Shown here piece after piece: positions 1-5,483 of a DNA stretch of 6,513 nucleotides. Numbering within the stretch: position 1 is the stretch's first letter; each line of letters starts with the position of its first letter. The notes under the pieces are model-generated. The model ran no database searches, was not told the origin of the DNA, and was given only the letters and a program-made list of their open reading frames with translations. This DNA comes from an uncultured Clostridia bacterium (lineage in GTDB: Bacteria > Bacillota > Clostridia > Oscillospirales > Ruminococcaceae): NCBI GenBank assembly GCA_946535685.1, contig CAMNDR010000058.1:1-6513 (forward strand), written 5' to 3'. Position numbers and translations under genes: made by a program.

Positions 1-283
1 TTTCCAGCACCCATTTATAGGCCTGGAGCACATCATCATAATAGTCATCCTCCAGCTCCGGATGCTCGTCAAACACCGCAAGCAGCTCCGGGAACCGGAT
101 GACGGCCTTGTAGCTGTCATCGTGGAAAATGGATTCCTCGACATATTCATAACGGAAATAAATCCTCCAGTTATGGGCATTTTCCGAATCAGCTTCCGTG
201 ATGGCTGCATTGAGCGCATCAAGGCGTGCCTTTCCGTGGTCAAGATTGTGGATCGTCTGGATATGGTGTTCGGCTGAAAACAT
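1..283 (-). CDS. TPR-like helical-repeat protein, paralogue of the 1104-2150 gene (3' end outside window)
   Basis: This is an open reading frame starting with ATG at 283-281 and running off the left edge, giving 94 residues of N-terminal sequence. AGGAGG at 296-291 lies seven bases before the ATG, which fixes the start. The protein is a clear paralogue of the product of 1104-2150. The first 77 residues align without a gap and I count 36 identities, including FRYEYVEESIF (residues 43-53) against FRYDYLEESIF and FPELL (64-68) against FPEML. A Lys-Trp pair near residue 90 is also shared with a two-residue offset. The predicted fold is all helical, of the TPR-like kind, and suggests protein binding. 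No catalytic motif, signal peptide or membrane segment is visible. It starts 35 bases after the stop of the hydrolase gene, so it is probably the last known member of the same operon. I infer the function, a possible HSP90 partner, from context only. Confidence 0.85.
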   Translation of the reverse strand, partial: MFSAEHHIQTIHNLDHGKARLDALNAAITEADSENAHNWRIYFRYEYVEESIFHDDSYKAVIRFPELLAVFDEHPELEDDYYDDVLQAYKWVLE

Positions 284-290
284 GTGTATC

Positions 291-296
291 CCTCCT
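291..296 (-). promoter_or_regulatory. Ribosome binding site AGGAGG of the second TPR-like gene
   Basis: The minus strand reads AGGAGGGATACACATG, a full-strength Shine-Dalgarno with a seven-base spacer. The same AGGAGGGATACA string precedes the paralogue at 2163-2151. The shared leader supports both starts and suggests that the duplication included the ribosome binding site. Confidence 0.85.
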
Positions 297-318
297 CAGT
301 ATAATGATCTGTGTGTAT

Positions 319-1065
319 TCAGAGCCTTCCGGTAACTGCCCTGACCGCCCTGCAGTATGCAGCAGGATGATTGATCGAAAACGCCCCGTGATACAGCCCT
401 TTCAGCGCTGTCAGCGTGCTTCCCGGAATGGCAGCGTGGATCCGTTCGGCGGATCTCCGGATGCCCCGGTTCTCCCTCTCCCCGTAATAGATATGGACAT
501 CGGCAGAACACGCCCGGATCGCGGCTTTGAGCTGGTAGGAAGTGTTTGCCTTCAGAAAAGCGATCATGTCCTGTCTGGAAACCGCACAGGTATCACGGTA
601 ATAGGCATCAAACAGGTCGTCTCTGATCTTTAGCTGACGAAACTGCATCCTGGCAAACCATTTCTGCCGGATCAGCGGATAGCTGCATCCGAAGGCCGGT
701 GCGATCAGCGCATGGGTAAGCGGTGATGGGATCACCATGGCACTTTCGATCATCGCATGACGGCAGACAGCCCCATCCTGCGCCAGCATTTCAAGCAAGA
801 TCTGTCCGCCGAGCGACAAGCCGCAGATACAGCACACTTCACCGCCCAGATGCTTCCGGATGAATGCCACGATCCCGCTCGCATTCTCCTCGATGGATGT
901 AAATTGTCTGTCACTTCCCGCATGGCCGTCCAGAAACGGCACTATGATATGATAGTCCTCTTTCAGCAGCGCCGCTTCTGCACGGTAATTCCACCATGAC
1001 AAACCGCCGCCGTGCAGCAGGAGCAGCGTTTCTGCATTCTCCCTGCCAAATTCCCGGTACTTCAT
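319..1065 (-). CDS. Alpha/beta hydrolase-fold protein
   Basis: This is a cytoplasmic alpha/beta hydrolase of about 248 residues, the usual size for a single-domain member. Numbered from the upstream in-frame GTG at 1071, it shows an oxyanion-type HGGG at 20-23, a nucleophile elbow GLSLGG at 84-89 with Ser86, an acidic pair in GERE at 197-200 as the likely triad acid, and His228 in LYHGAF as the likely triad histidine. Between elbow and acid lies an aromatic and basic cap region (about 115-175). No signal peptide or membrane segment is seen. The substrate cannot be told from sequence: esterase, C-C hydrolase or thioesterase-like roles are all possible. ATG at 1065 is preferred because GGAAGG sits seven bases upstream, whereas the GTG at 1071 is only one base from it. 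The gene begins 38 bases after one TPR-like gene ends and stops 35 bases before its paralogue starts, so the three are probably co-transcribed. Confidence 0.88.
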   Translation of the reverse strand: MKYREFGRENAETLLLLHGGGLSWWNYRAEAALLKEDYHIIVPFLDGHAGSDRQFTSIEENASGIVAFIRKHLGGEVCCICGLSLGGQILLEMLAQDGAVCRHAMIESAMVIPSPLTHALIAPAFGCSYPLIRQKWFARMQFRQLKIRDDLFDAYYRDTCAVSRQDMIAFLKANTSYQLKAAIRACSADVHIYYGERENRGIRRSAERIHAAIPGSTLTALKGLYHGAFSINHPAAYCRAVRAVTGRL

Positions 1066-1072
1066 CGTCACA

Positions 1073-1078
1073 CCTTCC
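1073..1078 (-). promoter_or_regulatory. Ribosome binding site GGAAGG deciding the hydrolase start
   Basis: The minus strand reads GGAAGGTGTGACGATG. Spacing to ATG at 1065 is seven bases, against one base to the in-frame GTG at 1071. This makes the ATG the likelier start and shortens the protein by two residues. Confidence 0.65.
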
Positions 1079-1103
1079 GGTCATATCCGGCGGCAAATCC
1101 GGA

Positions 1104-2150
1104 TCAGAACTGCACCAGCCGGAGCATCTGCTGGTAATCATCCGTGCCGTTGCGGGCATCGAATTTCTGCACGCTCGCTTCCGCTTCCTTTGCGAACCAC
1201 GCAGCAGTCTCCGCCGGTGTCTGTGCATTCTGCTCCCAGCAGAAATTCTCCGGGAATGCGCCGTCTTTGGCAAACCGTGCCGTCAGATGCGCCGCACCGA
1301 TCAGGAACAGCATCCGCAGCCAGGGATTCTTGGAAGCTGCAAACACCGGATAATTCCGGTTAAAGAGCGCCGCTCCGTGCGCCGGATCCGTCACCGCTGC
1401 CAGCGACAGCAGCGTCCCGATCACATCAAGATAATACGGATCGCCGTTGACACGGTGCTCGGTCATGCGGGCATAGCGGCTGGCCTCGTCGTAATTCCCC
1501 CTGGAAAGATAGTACCGGATAAAATCATGATAGGTCGCATGCGGCAGAGAATTGGAGGTCAGCTTTCCGGAAAAGATGGGCTCAGCCGCTTTCAGCGCCT
1601 TCTCCTCATCATCCACGGACAGATAAAACTGCACCTGCTGGTCATGATACAGCGCCTTCCCGTCCGAGATCGAATCGAGCGGCGCATCCAGAAAGCGGTA
1701 GAAGCACGCCGCTGCAATGCCCCTGTCCACATGCATATAGAACAGGCTGCGCTTCATGTAGTAGATGCTCAGGCTGCAGCCCTGTTCGATCAGGCGGCGC
1801 TTGAACAGCCGGAAATAGCTGTCGATCTCCTCACGGGAGACCTGCGGGAATTCCGGCGCTGCCTCCACGATCCACTTGAAAGCGATGAGCATGGAGCGGC
1901 GGATCCGTCCGTTCTCCTGCAGTGTCGGATATTTGTCATAAATGGACAGCATCTCCGGGAAAATGATCATCGCATAGTACCGGTCGCCGCAGAAGATCGA
2001 CTCCTCCAGATAGTCATAGCGGAACCAGAACATCCAGGGAATATCCTGCTGCTGGTCAGCCTCATGGATCGCATCCCTGATCGCCGTCAGACGAGGCACA
2101 CCTCTGTCCAGCGTGGAAAAGGTGCTCTCGATCTGTTCAAAACTCGGCAT
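1104..2150 (-). CDS. TPR-like helical-repeat protein next to a divergent HSP90
   Basis: This 348-residue soluble protein has no signal peptide, membrane segment or catalytic motif that I can find. It is predicted to be helical throughout. Segments such as DDEEKALKAAEPIF (about 180-193) and YYLSRGNYDEASRYARM (213-229) have the spacing and Gly/Ala/Tyr pattern of TPR-type helix pairs, although the repeats are degenerate. The N-terminal 77 residues are gaplessly similar to the partial gene at the left edge (36 identities), so the two are duplicates. The ATG is well supported by AGGAGG at 2163-2158, seven bases upstream. It lies downstream of the HSP90 gene across a 188-base hairpin-rich gap and 38 bases upstream of the hydrolase start. 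TPR proteins commonly act as docking adaptors, and many eukaryotic ones bind HSP90. An HSP90 partner role is an inference here. I do not recognise a named family. Confidence 0.85.
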   Translation of the reverse strand: MPSFEQIESTFSTLDRGVPRLTAIRDAIHEADQQQDIPWMFWFRYDYLEESIFCGDRYYAMIIFPEMLSIYDKYPTLQENGRIRRSMLIAFKWIVEAAPEFPQVSREEIDSYFRLFKRRLIEQGCSLSIYYMKRSLFYMHVDRGIAAACFYRFLDAPLDSISDGKALYHDQQVQFYLSVDDEEKALKAAEPIFSGKLTSNSLPHATYHDFIRYYLSRGNYDEASRYARMTEHRVNGDPYYLDVIGTLLSLAAVTDPAHGAALFNRNYPVFAASKNPWLRMLFLIGAAHLTARFAKDGAFPENFCWEQNAQTPAETAAWFAKEAEASVQKFDARNGTDDYQQMLRLVQF

Positions 2151-2157
2151 TTGTATC

Positions 2158-2163
2158 CCTCCT
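2158..2163 (-). promoter_or_regulatory. Ribosome binding site AGGAGG of the first TPR-like gene
   Basis: The minus strand reads AAAGGAGGGATACAAATG, a canonical Shine-Dalgarno seven bases before the ATG at 2150. It matches the leader of the paralogue at 296-284 except near its edges. Confidence 0.85.
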
Positions 2164-2169
2164 TTATCC

Positions 2170-2185
2170 GCAGGCAGATGCCTGC
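2170..2185. repeat. Perfect 7-bp inverted repeat just upstream of the first TPR-like gene
   Basis: GCAGGCA and TGCCTGC flank a two-base centre. The dyad lies six bases upstream of the AGGAGG of the 1104-2150 gene on the transcribed side. In RNA the effective loop would need to open by a base pair or two. No T-run follows in either direction, so it is not an obvious terminator. It could be an operator, a leader structure near the ribosome site, or part of the hairpin cluster beside it. Confidence 0.5.
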
Positions 2186-2205
2186 ATCCCCTAATACCTT
2201 TTACT

Positions 2206-2283
2206 GGTGCTGGCGCACCGGGGAGCGCCCACCCCCAACCGGGAGGGGGCTATAGTTCGCAGGGGCTTCGCCCCTGCACCCCC
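2206..2283. repeat. GC-rich intergenic hairpin cluster, probable dispersed repeat
   Basis: Three adjacent inverted repeats fill the gap between the HSP90 gene and the first TPR-like gene. They are GGTGC/GCACC with a four-base loop (2206-2219), CCCCC/GGGGG with an eight-base loop (2232-2249), and GCAGGGGC/GCCCCTGC, an 8-bp perfect stem with a three-base loop (2259-2277), followed by a C-run. None is followed by a T-tract on the minus strand, so they are poor intrinsic terminators. The core around GGGGCTTCGCCCC resembles short GC-rich repeats that I recall from many Bacillota intergenic regions. That resemblance is from memory and unverified. They may attenuate or stabilise a transcript running from the HSP90 gene into the downstream genes. 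Confidence 0.6.
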
Positions 2284-2338
2284 TTGTGCTTTTCGGCAAA
2301 GAACAGTTTTGCCTGCTTCCCCTTGCTGCCTCATGGCA

Positions 2339-4120
2339 TCACGTTTCCTCCATCGTTCCCCATTCGATCAGATGGATCAGATTGTCATTGAGCAGCGCCA
2401 TTTCGCCGCCCTGCATCGGAAAGCGTCCGGTCAGCAGCGCCTGCACATACAGAATCTCCAGGCAGACCCGCACCCGTTCCTGATCCCGAAGCCCTGCCAG
2501 ACGCTGGATCAGCGGATTGCGCCAGTTGATGAACAGCGTTGAGCGGCTGTCCCGGATCTCCTCTGCAAAAGCGCTGAGCATGGACGAAAACAGCGAATCT
2601 GCCTGTTCTTTGGAGCGGTTGATCTCCCGCAGCGTCTCCGCCTTTTCATCGAGCAGATAGAACACCGGCACCTGTTCGGGTGAGAACGACTTGAGCTCGG
2701 CATCGCAGCCGAATTCCCGGAAGCAGTCCTTCGCCGTCTGCACGAGCTTTGCTGCAGCGACCTGTGCCTCCGTGCCGGGTTCTTCAAGGAAATCCTCGAA
2801 GGCCACAGCTTCAAGCGGATAGAGGATCAGCGATTCGTCATATTCCTGCAGCATCCGCAGCAGCGCCGTATCATAGACATAGCAGGCGTTGACCAGAAGC
2901 TGATCCTGCGCCAGCATGAGCGACGAGGTACGGTGGAACTGGTTGATGTCATTCGTAAAGCTCACAGCATCCCGCCGTGTCAGCAGCTCCTTGCCGCTGA
3001 GCTCGCCCATATTCGTCTCAAACCGCAGAAACGGGATGAATGTCCGGAAGAACACCTCATCCTCGCACGCCATGGACTTGATCGCCATGAAGTGGATATG
3101 CACCATTTCTTCAAGCAGCGCCGGATTCCGCTGTGACAGGCCGATGAGGTACTCGGAAATGCAGGCGCTCAGCTCCTCTCTTGCCTGTGCAAGAAGATCA
3201 TCCTCGTAGAAGCTCTCACGGGAAGCGGTCGGACGGAGCTTTTCGGTATTCAGGAAGCACCGCAGGAAGCTCGACCATTTCGGCAGGATGGCATCGCCGT
3301 CCTCGGTCAGGAGCATGTTTTTCAGATAGATCCGGTGCTTGGTCTTGGCATAGAGCGACACCGCATGCGGCAGGATATATGCCACGCCGCTGAACAGCCC
3401 GGACTTGGATTCCAGCGGGATATAGCCTAAAAAGTCGGTATCAAAGATCTGCTTTCCGAGCGCCATGACGCTGTTTTTCGCCCCGGATGCCGGCACCATC
3501 TCATTGATGCGGTAGGCAGCATCCCCGCTCTGCATCATCACCGGGAACGGCAGCGGCAGGCCGTAATAGCGGACAAGCTCGCAGATGCGCTCCTCCCGGA
3601 AATACTGCTCGCAGCCTTTTTTCGCCCGGATATGGATCTCTGTGCCGGTCTCCACGGATTCCGGCGGAATGGGCGAGATGCGGTAGGTACCGTCCGGCTT
3701 TCCCTCAAATTCCCAGGCATGCGCCGGATCCTTGACAGAGCGTGTGCGGAGCATGATCTCATCCGTCACCATGAAGCAGGAGAGCATGCCGATGCCGAAT
3801 CTGCCGATGTAGTCCTCAAGAATGCGCCCGGTCTGCAGGTCACGCTTGGAGGACTGGCCGATGACTGCTAAAAACTGATGGATCTCGGCTTCTGTAAGGC
3901 CTGTGCCGTTGTCGGTGAAGGTCAGCTCCTGCTCCGGAATGACGGTGATCGTGATGCGTCCGTCCGCAAAGCCCGGATCGCTGAGTCTTCTGCCGCTGAT
4001 GGCATCCGTGCCGTTCTGCAGCAGTTCCCGGATAAAGACATCCGGACTGCTGTAGAGGTGATTGGCGAGAATGTCGATCATGCCGCCGAGGTTGACTTTA
4101 AATACAAAAGGTTCTGACAA
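2339..4120 (-). CDS. Divergent HSP90-family chaperone (HtpG-like) with intact GHKL ATPase site
   Basis: This 593-residue protein is slightly shorter than a typical bacterial HtpG (about 620-630). HSP90 is an ATP-driven dimeric cytosolic chaperone. The N-terminal GHKL domain (about 1-170) has RELLQNGTDAI (31-41; Glu32 for catalysis, Asn36 for Mg), DNGTGLT (70-76), a lid-like IGQSSKR (87-93), GRFGIGMLSCF (106-116) and GTEIHI (159-164). The middle domain (about 175-430) has LPKWSSFLRCFLNTEKL (279-295) followed by SRE at 300-302, matching the conserved catalytic-arginine segment (Arg301). The C-terminal dimerisation domain is present; NPLIQRLAG (535-543), YVQALLTG (558-565) and the closing segment parallel the end of HtpG. 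The classical middle-domain LWxR-type motif is not recognisable, so this is a divergent subfamily, not the housekeeping htpG. The start is TTG at 4120, which keeps Phe5 in register with the HtpG N-terminus. The last residues are Met-Glu-Glu-Thr. It has its own promoter and heads the TPR/hydrolase cluster. Confidence 0.92.
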   Translation of the reverse strand: MSEPFVFKVNLGGMIDILANHLYSSPDVFIRELLQNGTDAISGRRLSDPGFADGRITITVIPEQELTFTDNGTGLTEAEIHQFLAVIGQSSKRDLQTGRILEDYIGRFGIGMLSCFMVTDEIMLRTRSVKDPAHAWEFEGKPDGTYRISPIPPESVETGTEIHIRAKKGCEQYFREERICELVRYYGLPLPFPVMMQSGDAAYRINEMVPASGAKNSVMALGKQIFDTDFLGYIPLESKSGLFSGVAYILPHAVSLYAKTKHRIYLKNMLLTEDGDAILPKWSSFLRCFLNTEKLRPTASRESFYEDDLLAQAREELSACISEYLIGLSQRNPALLEEMVHIHFMAIKSMACEDEVFFRTFIPFLRFETNMGELSGKELLTRRDAVSFTNDINQFHRTSSLMLAQDQLLVNACYVYDTALLRMLQEYDESLILYPLEAVAFEDFLEEPGTEAQVAAAKLVQTAKDCFREFGCDAELKSFSPEQVPVFYLLDEKAETLREINRSKEQADSLFSSMLSAFAEEIRDSRSTLFINWRNPLIQRLAGLRDQERVRVCLEILYVQALLTGRFPMQGGEMALLNDNLIHLIEWGTMEET

Positions 4121-4123
4121 GCT

Positions 4124-4131
4124 CTCCCCTT
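4124..4131 (-). promoter_or_regulatory. Ribosome binding site supporting the TTG start of the HSP90 gene
   Basis: The minus strand reads AAGGGGAGAGCTTG. The purine-rich AAGGGGAG lies three to five bases before the TTG at 4120. The next in-frame ATG (residue 14) would remove the conserved N-terminal strand of the HSP90 ATPase domain and has no such signal. Confidence 0.65.
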
Positions 4132-4156
4132 CTTTCGTTGTTCAATACTTAATTCT

Positions 4157-4185
4157 ATCATACCATAAAACAAACAGAATTGCAA
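4157..4185 (-). promoter_or_regulatory. Sigma-A promoter of the HSP90 gene cluster
   Basis: On the minus strand the -35 is TTGCAA (4185-4180, four of six matches) and the -10 is TATGAT (4162-4157, five of six). The spacer is 17 bases, with an extended -10 TGG just upstream of the -10. Transcription would start near 4150, giving a leader of about 30 bases. A 6-bp inverted repeat (AATTCT 4151-4156, AGAATT 4176-4181) brackets the -10 and touches the -35. I see no CIRCE (HrcA) or CtsR-type heat-shock operator. Confidence 0.75.
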
Positions 4186-4221
4186 GCATTTCTGCAAAAA
4201 AGATCAGAAGTATCTCAAGAA

Positions 4222-4257
4222 GCCCCCTTCTCCGGTAGAAAACCCGGAGAAGGGGGC
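4222..4257 (-). terminator. Intrinsic terminator of the cation transporter gene
   Basis: This is a perfect 14-bp stem, GCCCCCTTCTCCGG with its complement CCGGAGAAGGGGGC, around an eight-base loop. It begins eight bases after the TAA stop at 4268-4266. On the minus strand the stem is followed by TTCTTGAG, a weak T-tract, with a run of six T about 20 bases further on. It separates the transporter from the HSP90 unit, whose promoter lies about 37 bases downstream. Confidence 0.8.
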
Positions 4258-4265
4258 AGACGCCA

Positions 4266-5381
4266 TTATAAATAATCAATATCCATTGCGATGCGGAACG
4301 TATACGCCGGATAGGCCGCCCGTACTTCCCGGCAGATCTTCTCGTAGATCTCCTCACGGTCCTCGCGTGCATAGTCGATCACGACATCGAAGCTGACGGT
4401 CTGTTCCGCTTCATCCAGATGAAATCCGTGCATCTGCAGCATGCCGTCCTCCGCCATGACCATGCGTGTCAGGGCGCTGCGCAGCTCCCTGGCCGCATCA
4501 TCGGTTGTATTCATGGCATAGATGCCGATGCCCGTCAGGTATATGCCATGCTCCTGGTACACCAGATCAACCAGCCGCCGCTGCATCTGGTCGATCTCCT
4601 CCGCCGTCATGGTGTCCGCCACCTCCACATGCACAGAGCCCACAAAGCTGTCCGGCCCGTAGCTGTGCAGGATCAGATCATAGGCACCGTGGACAGCCTC
4701 TTCCCTGCAGATGGTCTGCCGGATGGATCTGATCAGCTCCGGATCCGGGCGCTTGCCGAGCATTTCATCCGTGGTTTCGAGCAGCATTTCAAAGCCCGCC
4801 TTGACGATGACAATGGAGATCAGCAGGCCGACCACAGCCTCCAGGCTGATGCCGGTGAACTTCGCCAGCAGTCCGCATGCGAGCGTTGAAGCGGACAGCA
4901 CCGCATCAAACGACGCATCCGAGCCGGATGCCGTGAGCGCGGCGGAATTGTACTTCGCACCGACCTTCGAGGTGTAGAGCCCCAGCACGATCTTGACGGC
5001 AACGGCTGCCGCGATGATCCCGAATGAGAGCCAGCTATAGGCGGTCTCCTCCGGTGCAAACAGCTTCTTGACGGACTCCACGCCTGCGGTGATGCCGGCA
5101 TAGAGCACGATGGCCGCCACGACCATGGCGGTGAGGTATTCGATCCGCCCATAGCCGAGCGGATGCTTCTTGTCCGGCTTCTTCCCTGCCAGCTTTGTCC
5201 CGATGATGGTCACGACCGAGGACAGCACATCGCTGGCATTGTTGACCGCATCGAGCGTGATGGCGATCGAATGCGTCAGCAGCCCGATCACCGCCTTGAG
5301 CGCTGCCAGCAGCAGATTGGCGCCGATGCCGATGAGACTTGTACGGATAATGACCTTATCCCGTGATTCCTGTTCCTGCAT
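4266..5381 (-). CDS. Cation diffusion facilitator family transporter, Mn-type metal site, doubled cytoplasmic tail
   Basis: This 371-residue inner-membrane protein is likely a proton-coupled divalent metal exporter. Six membrane segments fit at about 11-33, 38-60, 84-106, 116-137, 158-174 and 179-197. TM2 carries DAVNNASD (44-51), giving Asn47-xxx-Asp51. TM5 carries DASFD, giving Asp155-xxx-Asp159 where zinc-type members have HxxxD. N/DxxxD plus DxxxD is the pattern described for manganese-type CDFs, so Mn(II) efflux is plausible but unproven. HPLGYGRIEYL (73-83) is the usual conserved loop after TM2. A ferredoxin-like dimerisation domain follows (about 211-290). An extra segment of some 75 residues (297-371) has the same strand and helix order, making the protein longer than the usual 290-310. 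ATG at 5381 has GGGAG seven bases upstream. The gene is monocistronic, with a consensus promoter before it and a strong terminator after it. Confidence 0.92.
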   Translation of the reverse strand: MQEQESRDKVIIRTSLIGIGANLLLAALKAVIGLLTHSIAITLDAVNNASDVLSSVVTIIGTKLAGKKPDKKHPLGYGRIEYLTAMVVAAIVLYAGITAGVESVKKLFAPEETAYSWLSFGIIAAAVAVKIVLGLYTSKVGAKYNSAALTASGSDASFDAVLSASTLACGLLAKFTGISLEAVVGLLISIVIVKAGFEMLLETTDEMLGKRPDPELIRSIRQTICREEAVHGAYDLILHSYGPDSFVGSVHVEVADTMTAEEIDQMQRRLVDLVYQEHGIYLTGIGIYAMNTTDDAARELRSALTRMVMAEDGMLQMHGFHLDEAEQTVSFDVVIDYAREDREEIYEKICREVRAAYPAYTFRIAMDIDYL

Positions 5382-5431
5382 AAAGGTTCTCCCTTCGCTT
5401 CGTTTGTTAGCTTCAGTGATTCCTTGGTTCT

Positions 5432-5460
5432 ATTATACAACGGCCAGGGCATCCTGTCAA
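5432..5460 (-). promoter_or_regulatory. Perfect consensus sigma-A promoter of the cation transporter gene
   Basis: The minus strand has TTGACA (5460-5455), exactly 17 bases, then TATAAT (5437-5432). All twelve hexamer positions match consensus. Transcription would start near 5425, leaving a leader of about 44 bases, which is too short for a yybP-ykoY (Mn) or similar riboswitch. I see no convincing MntR-type or other metal-repressor operator overlapping it. The -35 begins only 24 bases after the stop of the upstream regulator gene. Confidence 0.9.
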
Positions 5461-5483
5461 CAGTTCATTCCGCACACCGCCCC

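Noticed and set aside
300..305. TATAAT on the plus strand in the gap before the second TPR-like gene
   Set aside because: The position where a -35 should lie (277-282) reads AAAACA, and no plus-strand gene follows.
226..633. Plus-strand 135-codon frame
   Set aside because: It is antisense to the hydrolase 3' end and the start of the second TPR-like gene. It has no ribosome binding site and no family resemblance.
996..2255. Long plus-strand open frame of 419 codons antisense to the TPR-like and hydrolase genes
   Set aside because: It is rich in Arg, His, Gln and Pro, as expected for the complement of GC-rich coding DNA. It overlaps two well-supported genes with good ribosome binding sites and has no recognisable motif.
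2259..2277. 8-bp GC-rich stem considered as the HSP90 terminator
   Set aside because: No T-run follows it on the minus strand (GAACTATAG comes next), so it is better described as part of a repeat or hairpin cluster.
4142..4372. Minus-strand 76-codon frame with a hydrophobic C-terminal stretch
   Set aside because: Its first part is an out-of-frame reading of the transporter tail and the rest is made of the terminator hairpin and the HSP90 promoter. There is no ribosome binding site.
4419..4889. Plus-strand 156-codon frame
   Set aside because: It is antisense to the strongly supported transporter gene and its composition is that of a reverse-complement shadow.
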